Below are positions 21,579-29,650 of a DNA stretch of 38,328 nt, in pieces; the first letter of the stretch is position 1, and every line of letters begins with the position of its first letter. This stretch comes from an uncultured Collinsella sp. (GTDB taxonomy: Bacteria > Actinomycetota > Coriobacteriia > Coriobacteriales > Coriobacteriaceae). Below the pieces are notes generated by a model, which worked only from the letters and a program-made list of their open reading frames with translations, searched no databases and had not been told where the DNA came from. Location: positions 1 to 38,328 of the forward strand of contig CAAERJ010000059.1 of assembly GCA_900758375.1 (NCBI GenBank). Direction: 5' to 3'. Made by a program: the position numbers and the translations under genes.

Positions 21579-23648
21579 CTATCGAACCGAAGAATCGCCC
21601 GTGGCAGAAGATGTGTCGGGCTCGTCATAAATGGCACCGAGGACATCGCGCACGACGTGCAGCGCGGTATCGGAGCCACCACCGCCCTGTTCCAAGACAG
21701 TGACAATCACGTACTTGGGCTCATCGGCCGGCGCGTAGGCGCAAAACCACGCGTAATCGTCCTCGCCGCTCTTCTCGCCCGTGCCGGACTTGCCGTAGAC
21801 CGTGGGGGTCAAGGAGTTAAAGTGTGCGGCGGTCGAAGTCGACGCCGAGTAAATCACATCGTGCATGCCGTTGCGGACCAGCGCCAGGTCGGCATCGCTA
21901 TTGATGTGGGCCTCCAGGCGCTTCTTTTTGCCCTTACCGTTGTACTTATAGGCATCGCCGTCGCCATCGCGCGACACCGCCGACAAGAAGACGTGGGGCA
22001 CATACTGCTTGCCGCCGTTGGCGAGGCCCATGTAAGCGCAGGCCATCTGCAGCGGTGTCACCAAAATGTCGCCCTGGCCGATAGCGATGTTCGTCATATC
22101 GCCGGCGTTCCACTTGCGGTCCTCGGCCGAGGCGTCGGTAAAGTACGACTCTTTCCACTTGGCGTCGGGAATGCGGCCCGTTCCCTCGCTTGGCAGATCG
22201 ATGCCGCAGGTCTTGCCCAGGCCCCAACGGCGAAAGACCTCCTGCAGGCCCTCGGGATGCTGGTCGTTGTAGAAAAACGCCTTGCCCATATCGTAGAACA
22301 CGGGGTCGCACGAGTTGGCAATACCCGATTGCAGCGTCATGGTGCCGTGACCGGAATGCAGCCAGCAGTACTTACCCCATGACTTGCCCAGGCCCGTCCA
22401 ATAGCCTGTGCAGTTCGTAGTCTGACCAGAGGTATAGGTTCCAAACTCAAGACCGGCCAGAGCCGAGAGTGGCTTGATGGTCGAAGCCGACATATACTGG
22501 CCGCTAATGGCGCGGTTGAGCAGCGGATGCGAACCCTTGTCGTCGTTGAGCTCGGTCCACACGTCGTTGGAAACGCCGCCGATGAACACCGACGGATCAA
22601 ACTTGGGCTCGCTCGCCATGCCCAGAATCTCACCATTGTTGGGATCGAGGCAAACCACGGCGCCGTTGCCGGCATCGCTATGGCCCGTGGTCTTGGCAAG
22701 CTCAATGGCATTCGCCAGAGCCGTCTCGCAGGCCTGTTGAATCTTAAGATCGAGCGTAAGCTTAATGTCAGAACCGGCCTTGGCGGGAACGGCGCCGGCT
22801 TGACCGGTCACGTTGCCCGAGGCGTCAACTTTCACGGTCTGCTCACCACGAATGCCCTGCAGCAGATTTTCGTAGTAAATCTCTACGCCCGCCTGGCCCA
22901 CAATATCGCCCGATTGATACGAAATCTGGCCAGCCGCGCTATCGTTGCCGTCCGACGACTTCTTATTCTGCGTCTCGAGCTGCTCGGAGGTAATGGTGCC
23001 GGTATAGCCCAAGATATGGCAGGCGGTCTCGCCATACGGGTACTGGCGCTCGGTGCGCTCGGCAATCTTCACGCCGGGAAACTCACCGGCGTGCTCCTGA
23101 ATGTAGGCGACAGTAGAGCGGCGCACGTCAGTCGCGATCGTATGCAGGCTCTGCGCGCCTTCGGAATTGTCCTGGATGTTTCGCAGCACCGCGATATACG
23201 GCATGCCGAGCACGTTGGCAAGATGACGCACCAGTACCTTGTCGTCGGCAAGGTCACGATAGGCGACGACGGCGAGCGAGGGGCGATTTTGCACCAGCGC
23301 GACGCCGTTGCGGTCCAAGATGCGACCACGCACGGCAGGCGTGGTAACGGTACGGGTCTGATTGCTCTTGGCCTGCTTGTCGTAGTAGTCCGACGAGACC
23401 ATCTGCATGCCCCACAGCTTAACGGCAAGCGCGGCAAACATCGCGCCCACGCCCGCGGTGAGGATGGAAAAGCGGCCCTTGAAGGCCGTAGCGGCCGTAT
23501 TGCCCTCGCCCTCGGTGGCGCGCGGGGCCGTTCCGTGCTGCGTGTCGTAGGTAAAGCGGGAGTCGCCGCGGCGCATGATGACCAGCGCGACCACAATGGC
23601 CACGACCAGCACGATACCGGCGACAACAACCGTCAACTGGGAAGACAT
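21579..23648 (-). CDS. mrdA: Penicillin-binding protein 2 (class B transpeptidase)
   Basis: Cross-links peptidoglycan during side-wall growth, paired with RodA. The pedestal region includes RGRILDRNGVALVQNRPSLAVV. The transpeptidase motifs are SxxK as Ser389-Thr-Ile-Lys392, SxN-type as Ser446-Cys-Asp448, and KSGT at Lys620-Thr623. It is 689 aa. Two hydrophobic helices precede the pedestal (about 5-25 and 61-82) with a hydrophilic linker that begins RRGDSR, whereas class B PBPs normally have one. ATG at 23648 follows GGGAGG. It lies in the conserved mreBCD-mrdA-rodA order. Confidence 0.95.
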   Translation of the reverse strand: MSSQLTVVVAGIVLVVAIVVALVIMRRGDSRFTYDTQHGTAPRATEGEGNTAATAFKGRFSILTAGVGAMFAALAVKLWGMQMVSSDYYDKQAKSNQTRTVTTPAVRGRILDRNGVALVQNRPSLAVVAYRDLADDKVLVRHLANVLGMPYIAVLRNIQDNSEGAQSLHTIATDVRRSTVAYIQEHAGEFPGVKIAERTERQYPYGETACHILGYTGTITSEQLETQNKKSSDGNDSAAGQISYQSGDIVGQAGVEIYYENLLQGIRGEQTVKVDASGNVTGQAGAVPAKAGSDIKLTLDLKIQQACETALANAIELAKTTGHSDAGNGAVVCLDPNNGEILGMASEPKFDPSVFIGGVSNDVWTELNDDKGSHPLLNRAISGQYMSASTIKPLSALAGLEFGTYTSGQTTNCTGYWTGLGKSWGKYCWLHSGHGTMTLQSGIANSCDPVFYDMGKAFFYNDQHPEGLQEVFRRWGLGKTCGIDLPSEGTGRIPDAKWKESYFTDASAEDRKWNAGDMTNIAIGQGDILVTPLQMACAYMGLANGGKQYVPHVFLSAVSRDGDGDAYKYNGKGKKKRLEAHINSDADLALVRNGMHDVIYSASTSTAAHFNSLTPTVYGKSGTGEKSGEDDYAWFCAYAPADEPKYVIVTVLEQGGGGSDTALHVVRDVLGAIYDEPDTSSATGDSSVR

Positions 23649-23661
23649 CTACAGGCCTCCC

Positions 23662-24228
23662 CTATTTGAGCTTACGGGTCTTGGGCTTAAAGCGCATACC
23701 CGTCTGACGGCCACCGCGCGCGGAGAACCCATAGCCAGACTGCGGCGCGACGCCGGACATCAAAAACGGAACAGCGACCAGGCCGGTCAGAATCGAGGAC
23801 GGCAGGGCGTGTCCAAAGATCGCCACGACAAAACTCGATTCCAGACCCATAAACAGCAAGATAATGCTGTAGATCACGTTAATGGCAAGCGCAAAGGCGC
23901 CCACCGTGATGCCGCGAGCGCTCGGGGTGCCTCCCGTCTGACCGGCGGCACTGTGTGTCAGGGCAAAGCTGCCCACTGTCAGCAACAGCGACATCACGCC
24001 CACCGGCACGGCTGCCGACAGGTCGTAGAACAGGCCACTGCAAAAACCGCAGATGACGGCCCGCGTGGGATCGCCCGAAAACACACTCAGGCACACCAGG
24101 ATAATCATAAAGTTGACGCGACCGCCCGCGATGGAGATCTGCGGCGCCAAGCCCGCCTGCAGCAGGACGCAGACAATGGCGGCAATCGCAAAAGTGCGGG
24201 AGCCAGTCCCCTGTTCGTGTAGATCCAT
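23662..24228 (-). CDS. mreD: Rod shape-determining protein MreD
   Basis: Small integral membrane protein of the elongasome that links MreC to RodA and PBP2. About five or six hydrophobic segments are visible, with the family-like stretch GRVNFMIILVCLSVFSGDPTRAVICGFCSGLFYDL. The C-terminal tail is basic. I choose ATG at 24228 (MDLHEQG) because GGGAGG lies 7 bases upstream; the ATG two codons earlier would be only one base from it. It is 188 aa. Recognition rests as much on position between mreC and mrdA as on sequence. Confidence 0.9.
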   Translation of the reverse strand: MDLHEQGTGSRTFAIAAIVCVLLQAGLAPQISIAGGRVNFMIILVCLSVFSGDPTRAVICGFCSGLFYDLSAAVPVGVMSLLLTVGSFALTHSAAGQTGGTPSARGITVGAFALAINVIYSIILLFMGLESSFVVAIFGHALPSSILTGLVAVPFLMSGVAPQSGYGFSARGGRQTGMRFKPKTRKLK

Positions 24229-24240
24229 GGACATGCCTCC

Positions 24241-25239
24241 CTATTCGCTCGAGCCCGAGTCAGTCGTGTCGGACGCATCGGAGTTTTCATCCGAGCTTTC
24301 ATCTTTGGACTTGGTGGCCGCATCGCGCGAGGTGCCCTGCGGCGTACTGTTGGCGCTGCTCACATCCTCGTCCGAAGCCGACTGCTCATCGGTCAGCGAC
24401 GTAATGACCAGCACTTCCTCGTTGTTTTCGGCCGTTGTCTGAGCGCGCACGACGATGGTGTAGTACACATCGTTGGCAGACTTCTCCACCGACGAGACCG
24501 TACCGAGCGGCAGGCCCTTGGGGAATACGCCGCCGATGCCCGAGGTCACGATGATATCGCCCACCTTCACGTCGGAGTCGACACTCACGTGCTCCAGGCG
24601 CAGGGTACCGTCGGGCTGCCCCTGCAGCATGCCCTGAGCACGCGTATCCTGCACCATGGCGGACACGCCCGAGTTCTCATCACTAATCAGGCGGACGGTG
24701 GAGGTCTTGGCCGAAACCTCGATAATCTGACCGATGACACCGGCAGAACTCGTCACGGGCATGTTGATGGTAAGACCGTCGGCAGAGCCTTTGTCGATGG
24801 TGACCGTCGAGGTCCAGGCATCGCCCGACGCGCCGACAATGCGAGCCGCGGTGGACTTGAGGTTGTAGGTCGACTGAAGACCGACCAAGCTCTCGAGTCG
24901 CTCGGCGGTCTTTTGAGCCTCAGAGAGCTCGGCAACCTTTGACGTCAGGACCTCGTTTTGCTTCTTAAGCTCGTCGAGGGTGTCTTGCGAAGCCGTAAGG
25001 TTTGAGAACACGTTTCCGATTGCGTTAAAGGGCGCGGCCACAGCCGAGCCCACAAAACGCACCGGCGAGGTAATCGTCGTCACGCCAGAACGCACGGCAT
25101 GAATCGGTCCCGCCTCGCCCTCGCGAATGTAAAACGTAAGCAGCAGCACCGAAATTACGCTGAAAACAATCAACGGGCGCATACCCGTTGATTGTCGCTT
25201 GGTATTCAGATTTGAAGAGAAACCCGTAGATCGTGCCAA
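24241..25239 (-). CDS. mreC: Rod shape-determining protein MreC
   Basis: Bitopic membrane protein that organises the elongasome outside the membrane. It has a short cytoplasmic N-terminus, one transmembrane helix (about 22-38), a coiled coil (about 83-115, LDELKKQNEVLTSKVAELSEAQ) and the β-barrel domain (ARIVGASGDAWTSTVTIDKGSADGL, VSAKTSTVRLISDENSGVSAMVQ). The last 50 residues are a Ser/Asp/Glu-rich low-complexity tail. The start is TTG at 25239 with AAGGTGG about 7 bases before it, 21 bases after the mreB stop. It is 332 aa. Confidence 0.94.
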   Translation of the reverse strand: MARSTGFSSNLNTKRQSTGMRPLIVFSVISVLLLTFYIREGEAGPIHAVRSGVTTITSPVRFVGSAVAAPFNAIGNVFSNLTASQDTLDELKKQNEVLTSKVAELSEAQKTAERLESLVGLQSTYNLKSTAARIVGASGDAWTSTVTIDKGSADGLTINMPVTSSAGVIGQIIEVSAKTSTVRLISDENSGVSAMVQDTRAQGMLQGQPDGTLRLEHVSVDSDVKVGDIIVTSGIGGVFPKGLPLGTVSSVEKSANDVYYTIVVRAQTTAENNEEVLVITSLTDEQSASDEDVSSANSTPQGTSRDAATKSKDESSDENSDASDTTDSGSSE

Positions 25240-25260
25240 ATGGAATCCACCTTTTGGAAA

Positions 25261-26304
25261 TTAAGCATTGGTCTGGACGAAGCCACCGTCAAACGCGTTG
25301 GCCTCGAGCACGCGGGCGCAGCCGTTGACGACGTTGTCGAGCGCCGTAGGGCTGACGTTGACCGAAACGCCGGTCTCGTCGCGCAAGCGCACGTCGAGAC
25401 CGCGCAGCAGCGCACCGCCGCCGGTCAACAGGATGCCGTAGTACATAAGATCCGAGGCAAGATCGGGCGGCGTGGCGTCGAGGGCGTCCTTGACGGCCTT
25501 GGCCATCTCGTCGAGCGGCTTGTTGAGCGCGCGACGAATCTCCTCGCTCTCGATGCGCACGGTCTTGGGCAGGCCCGTGATCACGTCGCGGCCGTTGACC
25601 TCGACGTCGAGCTCGTCCTTGAGCGGCACGGCAGAACCGACCTTGATCTTGATGTCCTCGGCCGTGCGCTCGCCGATAGCCAGGTTATAGGCATCGCGAA
25701 CGTGGGTAAGGATGGCCTGATCAAACTCGTCACCGGCAATGCGGATGGACTGCGACACGACGATACCGCCCATGGCGATAACGGCGACCTCGGTGGTACC
25801 GCCACCGATATCGATGACCATGGAGCCAGTGGGCTCCTCGACAGGCAAGTCGGCGCCGATGGCAGCGGCCATGGGCTCCTCGATCAGGTATGCCTGGCGG
25901 GCACCGGCCTGGATCGTAGCCTCAAAAACGGCGCGCTTCTCGACCGACGTGACACCGGAGGGGACGCAGACGACAACGCGCGGACGCGGGGTCCACGGAT
26001 AGCGCTTCTCGGACGCCTTGTCGATAAAATAGCGAAGCATGGCCTCGGTAACGTCGAAGTCAGCGATGACGCCGTCCTTAAGGGGACGCACAGCCACAAT
26101 GTTACCGGGCGTACGGCCGAGCATGCGCTTTGCCTCGATACCGACAGCCAGGATGCGCTCATCGTTCTTGTCGATGGCGACAACGGAGGGCTCGCGAATG
26201 ACGATGCCCTTGCCGCGCACGGAGACAAGCGTGTTGGCGGTGCCGAGGTCGATGGCAAGATCGCCCGCATAGCTACCGAAGAACATATCCATCAAAGAAA
26301 ACAA
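25261..26304 (-). CDS. mreB: Rod shape-determining protein MreB (actin homologue)
   Basis: Cytoplasmic actin-like filament protein that guides side-wall synthesis. The actin-fold motifs are clear: phosphate 1 AIDLGTANTLV, connecting region PSGVTSVEKRAV, phosphate 2 VIDIGGGTTEVAV, GDEFDQAI and the adenosine motif LTGGGALLRGLD. It is 347 aa, normal length. The probable start is TTG at 26304 with AGGAG 5 bases upstream; an internal ATG (MDMFFGS) is an alternative. A TATGAT box at 26350-26355 is a possible -10 but lacks a convincing -35. mreB heads the long leftward run. Confidence 0.96.
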   Translation of the reverse strand: MFSLMDMFFGSYAGDLAIDLGTANTLVSVRGKGIVIREPSVVAIDKNDERILAVGIEAKRMLGRTPGNIVAVRPLKDGVIADFDVTEAMLRYFIDKASEKRYPWTPRPRVVVCVPSGVTSVEKRAVFEATIQAGARQAYLIEEPMAAAIGADLPVEEPTGSMVIDIGGGTTEVAVIAMGGIVVSQSIRIAGDEFDQAILTHVRDAYNLAIGERTAEDIKIKVGSAVPLKDELDVEVNGRDVITGLPKTVRIESEEIRRALNKPLDEMAKAVKDALDATPPDLASDLMYYGILLTGGGALLRGLDVRLRDETGVSVNVSPTALDNVVNGCARVLEANAFDGGFVQTNA

Positions 26305-26364
26305 CGCAACTCCTGATGTGTTGGATGATTGCTGGAAAACTACTAGCCCATCATACTAGCGCAA

Positions 26365-26397
26365 GCCCGGCACCTCACTTGCGGTGAAGCACCGGGC
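26365..26397 (-). terminator. Hairpin between the TPR gene and mreB
   Basis: A 14-bp stem with three G-T wobbles (26365-26378 with 26384-26397, minus strand GCCCGGTGCTTCAC with GTGAGGTGCCGGGC) lies 23 bases past the TPR gene stop. It is followed by TTGCGC instead of a T-run, so it may be a weak terminator or an RNA-stabilising structure. Confidence 0.45.
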
Positions 26398-26419
26398 AGC
26401 GCCAAATCTCATAAGGTCA

Positions 26420-27715
26420 CTACTGGTTGTCAGCGGCCGAGAGATCGATGTCGAGCGAGGAGACGGCCCAACCGATATGGTTGTCGGAGCGCACGAACTT
26501 GACGGTGTACTCCTGCTCGCCGCCCTTGGACAGCGACGCCTTGACCTTAGCGGTGGTCTCGGTCATAGACTGATCCATGCCCTCGATGGAGACGGTGGCG
26601 CCCTGCGGAATCGAGGAAATGATCATCGACTTGGCGTCCTCGGACAGGCTGGAGGCCAGACAGGACTCGGCCTTGGCGGTATCGCCGTCACCTGCGGCCT
26701 GGAACAGGTCGGTGACAACAGACTCCTGCGAAGGGAAGCCCAGGCCGCGCGTGTAGGCAAAGCCAAGACCGCCTGCGGCAATGACGATCAGCAGAAGCAG
26801 CACCAAGAAGACCTTGAGCCCCGTATGACGATGGCGACGACGGACCTTGGCCTCCTTGCGGTCCTGCTGAACCATCTCGGACTCGGACAGGGTGAAGAAG
26901 CCGGTGTCCGAGGGGTCGGGCATAAACTGACCGGTAGCGCCCGTGGGGTCGAGCGGGTCGACGGCGGGAGCATCCATCGCGGGCGCCGGAGCCGTGGCCA
27001 TGGCCGTCTGGGCCGAAAGCGCAGCGAGGGAATCTTGCACGCGGGCAAGCTCATCGGCCTGCTCGGGCGTGAGCTGGTAGATGCCATCGGCGGTGGCGGC
27101 GTTAAAGGCATCGAGCGCGTCAGAGGGGCGACCGGCGGCAGAGAGCGCCTCACCCATACCGGCGTTAAGCGCACGCGTGTCGTCGCGCGGACCGGCAAAG
27201 TCGATGGCCGTGCGGTAGGTCTCCACGGCGTCTGCCGGACGGCCGAGTTTAATGAAGCAGCGGCCAAGATCGCCAAGGGCAGCGGCGGGAGCCGGGTTGG
27301 CACCATCGATGGCGGCCTGACGGAAGGCAGTGCCGGCATTGGCATAATCACCCGACTGGAACAGGGCGTTGCCCAAACCCAGATACGCCTTAAACGGCGT
27401 GGCATAGGATGCATCCTGCGTTGCGGCAGAGAACACCTGGGCTGCGGTCGCATAGTCACCCACGGCAGCAAGCGCCTTACCGCGGTTGGTGAGCAGCGCG
27501 CCGCGCTTGCCATAGGTACCGTCGTTGAGGGCGGCGGCGTAGGCCTCGGCGGCCTCGGCATACATACCCAGGTGCATCAAGGCGTTGCCGCGCAGATGGT
27601 CGGCCTCGCCCATGATCTCACTGGGGGTCTTTGCCGCACCGAGCATCTGGGCGGCAGCGGAATAATCACCCGCGCGATAAGCGGCGCGGCCCTGTTGGAT
27701 CAGCTGGCTATTCAA
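26420..27715 (-). CDS. Membrane-anchored TPR protein of unknown function
   Basis: No named family is recognised with certainty. Residues 1-230 are a string of TPR-like helices (for example YRAGDYSAAAQMLGAA, GMYAEAAEAYAAAL, KLGRPADAVETYRTAI), followed by an Ala/Pro/Asp-rich linker, a basic stretch (KVRRRHRHTGLK), one transmembrane helix (301-321) and about 110 outer residues that resemble a small DUF4878-like α/β domain. By the positive-inside rule the TPR part is cytoplasmic. The start is TTG at 27715 with AAGGGG 6 bases upstream. It lies 12 bases after the cyclophilin gene and upstream of mreB, so a scaffold role at the membrane is conceivable but unproven. Confidence 0.75.
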   Translation of the reverse strand: MNSQLIQQGRAAYRAGDYSAAAQMLGAAKTPSEIMGEADHLRGNALMHLGMYAEAAEAYAAALNDGTYGKRGALLTNRGKALAAVGDYATAAQVFSAATQDASYATPFKAYLGLGNALFQSGDYANAGTAFRQAAIDGANPAPAAALGDLGRCFIKLGRPADAVETYRTAIDFAGPRDDTRALNAGMGEALSAAGRPSDALDAFNAATADGIYQLTPEQADELARVQDSLAALSAQTAMATAPAPAMDAPAVDPLDPTGATGQFMPDPSDTGFFTLSESEMVQQDRKEAKVRRRHRHTGLKVFLVLLLLIVIAAGGLGFAYTRGLGFPSQESVVTDLFQAAGDGDTAKAESCLASSLSEDAKSMIISSIPQGATVSIEGMDQSMTETTAKVKASLSKGGEQEYTVKFVRSDNHIGWAVSSLDIDLSAADNQ

Positions 27716-27727
27716 GGAAGTCCCCTT

Positions 27728-28270
27728 TTACTCGTGAACGATCTCGACGTGGACGATCTCGTCGCCGGCACGCAGCTGCGAAATCACATCGAGGCCCTCG
27801 ACCGTGGTGCCAAAGACGGTGTAGCCGGAGTCGAGGTTATGCTGAGCGCCCAGGCAGAAGTAGAACTGCGAACCCGCGGAATCGGGATCCATCGAACGTG
27901 CCATGGCAAGCGCGCCGTCGACGTGGCTGTTACGCGGGTTGGTAGCGAACTCGCCCTTGATGCAGTAGCCGGGGCCGCCGGTACCGGGCATGCCGTCGGG
28001 GCCCTCAAGACCGGCGGCGACATCGGCGCCGGACATATCGCGGGTATTGGGGTCGCCGCCCTGGATCACAAAACCGGGCACATAGCGATGGAACTTAAGG
28101 CCGTCGTAAAAACCCATCGTGGAAAGCTCGCAGAAGTTCGCCACGTGGATGGGGGCGCCCTCGCCGTCAAACTTGACCTTGATGGTGCCCTTCGACGTCT
28201 CGATCACCGCGCACTCATCGCCGGCAAGCTGATACTCGGGCGTGTAGAGCTCTTTCTTAAAACCAAACAT
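27728..28270 (-). CDS. Cyclophilin-type peptidyl-prolyl isomerase
   Basis: Catalyses cis-trans isomerisation of prolyl bonds. Catalytic regions are FHRYVPGFVIQGGDP (the Arg and Phe of the family) and MARSMDPDSAGSQFYFCLG (Gln and Phe). In the last active-site segment, SGYTVFG has Tyr where many cyclophilins have a basic or histidine residue. It is 180 aa with no signal peptide, so probably cytoplasmic. ATG at 28270 (MFGFKKE) follows AGGAAGGA; a longer frame to 28339 runs into the promoter. It has its own promoter and is likely co-transcribed with the TPR gene. Confidence 0.93.
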   Translation of the reverse strand: MFGFKKELYTPEYQLAGDECAVIETSKGTIKVKFDGEGAPIHVANFCELSTMGFYDGLKFHRYVPGFVIQGGDPNTRDMSGADVAAGLEGPDGMPGTGGPGYCIKGEFATNPRNSHVDGALAMARSMDPDSAGSQFYFCLGAQHNLDSGYTVFGTTVEGLDVISQLRAGDEIVHVEIVHE

Positions 28271-28309
28271 GTGGTTCCTTCCTCGTGCGTTTAAAGCATA
28301 TTTGGTCAA

Positions 28310-28339
28310 ATTGTAGCAATAAGCACGGGCTTCCATCAA
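28310..28339 (-). promoter_or_regulatory. Promoter of the cyclophilin-TPR genes
   Basis: Minus strand: TTGATG (28334-28339), 18-base spacer, TACAAT (28310-28315). Predicted start near 28303, about 33 bases before the ATG at 28270. Confidence 0.6.
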
Positions 28340-28375
28340 TTGCGCACGCAGGTTATGCCGCCGGAGGGCAACAAA

Positions 28376-29530
28376 TTACGAACGTTGCTGCGGTCTCCAT
28401 GCGCTCACGTTGGCGTCGTACTGGTTAAGCGCGCTGTTGCCGCCTTGTGCGATGGGCGCCAGGATCTCGCTCTGACGGGCGCTCAGCGACTCGCCGTCGG
28501 GAATGGACAGCGAGATATCCCAGCTCTGGCAGATCACGTCGACACGCTCGTACATCCACTGGGCAAGCTGCTTTAGATGATCGATGTCCTCCGCATAGAC
28601 GGTGTCGTCCTGAACCTTGAGGTTATTGAGCTCATCCTGGGTCTTTTTAATCTGATCGCGCAGGGCATAAGCGCTCTGCGACAGCTCCTGGCGGGTGGAG
28701 AGCGGCGTACGCAGATAGCCGTTATTAAACGAATCGATGACCTCGCCGATCTGATCATCGTCGCTGTACGACACGATGGTCTGGTACAGGCCGTCGAGCC
28801 TGGCGTAGAGCTGGTCGTCGGTTAAGACGGTCTCCTCCTGAACGACCTCGGACGCATCCTCTTGCTTGGACTCTTTCTCGGTGGCCTCGCCCTTTTGGCG
28901 CGACGGGAAGGTGGTCTTGGCGGCCTGGCCAAACTGGTCGTAGAAGCCGGGCATGACGCCCATAGGATCGGCAGTCACAAACCAATACGCACCACCGCAC
29001 ACGGCGGCGAGCACCGCGATGACGATAAGCGGTTTGGGGATATGGCGCTTGTGCTTGTGATAGGCATCCTCGTCGGGATGGACCTTGCGCTTGGCCTTTT
29101 GCTTTTTGGGCTGGACATCATCGCGCAGGGACACCGGTGTGGGGATATCGACCTTGGGGATGCCAAAGTCCTTATCGAAGGCAGGCAGCACGCAGGTCTC
29201 GTTGGGATCGGCGGCATCCGAGAGCACCGCGGCGGCAGAGGCCGGCGCATGGGGCACCTCGGTATCGATCTGCTCCTGCGTCAAGCGCGGAAAGCCGGCC
29301 GTGCGGCCCGCCGCCAGATCGGATGCGGCCGCGTCTTTGGAAAGGATGCCCGGGGCGGGGCGCCCGCACTTGGGACAGGTGCGATCATGCGGGGACAGGC
29401 GTGCGCCACAACCATCGCAGAATACGAACTCGGTATGCTCGGGACCGTCGCCCGGACCAACGTATGCGTTGCAATAGGGGCAGAACGAGGCGCCGTCCTC
29501 TATGGTCTTAAGGCAATGCGGGCAAATCAC
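28376..29530 (-). CDS. Double zinc-ribbon single-pass membrane protein, unknown function
   Basis: Two zinc ribbons form the N-terminus: CPHC with CPYC (Cys3, 6, 17, 20) and CDGC with CPKC (Cys38, 41, 52, 55). A polar linker ends in a basic patch (PKKQKAKRKV), then one transmembrane helix (about 166-186), then about 200 outer residues with an acidic stretch and helices that may be coiled. The GTG at 29530 is chosen because AGAGGA lies 4 bases before it and it places the first CxxC next to the start, as in such proteins; a TTG at 29551 has no binding site. It is 384 aa. Topology mirrors the nearby TPR protein: sensing or binding domain inside, helical domain outside. Confidence 0.75.
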   Translation of the reverse strand: MICPHCLKTIEDGASFCPYCNAYVGPGDGPEHTEFVFCDGCGARLSPHDRTCPKCGRPAPGILSKDAAASDLAAGRTAGFPRLTQEQIDTEVPHAPASAAAVLSDAADPNETCVLPAFDKDFGIPKVDIPTPVSLRDDVQPKKQKAKRKVHPDEDAYHKHKRHIPKPLIVIAVLAAVCGGAYWFVTADPMGVMPGFYDQFGQAAKTTFPSRQKGEATEKESKQEDASEVVQEETVLTDDQLYARLDGLYQTIVSYSDDDQIGEVIDSFNNGYLRTPLSTRQELSQSAYALRDQIKKTQDELNNLKVQDDTVYAEDIDHLKQLAQWMYERVDVICQSWDISLSIPDGESLSARQSEILAPIAQGGNSALNQYDANVSAWRPQQRS

Positions 29531-29620
29531 GGCTTCCTCTTTTCGGAGCAATTCATACAGTCGAGGTTAGAGCATAGCATCGCCACGCCCCCACAGGAGC
29601 AAGGCACCAATTCAACATCG

Positions 29621-29636
29621 CCAGAAAAATCATCCC
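29621..29636 (-). repeat. Dispersed repeat, copy C (partial)
   Basis: Minus strand GGGATGATTTTTCTGG, identical over 16 bases to 4555-4570. It begins 14 bases after the stop codon of the ATPase gene and has the same orientation as that gene. The GGGACGGGG half is absent (GCGATG follows). Confidence 0.6.
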
Positions 29637-29650
29637 CGGGGCGACTGGGA

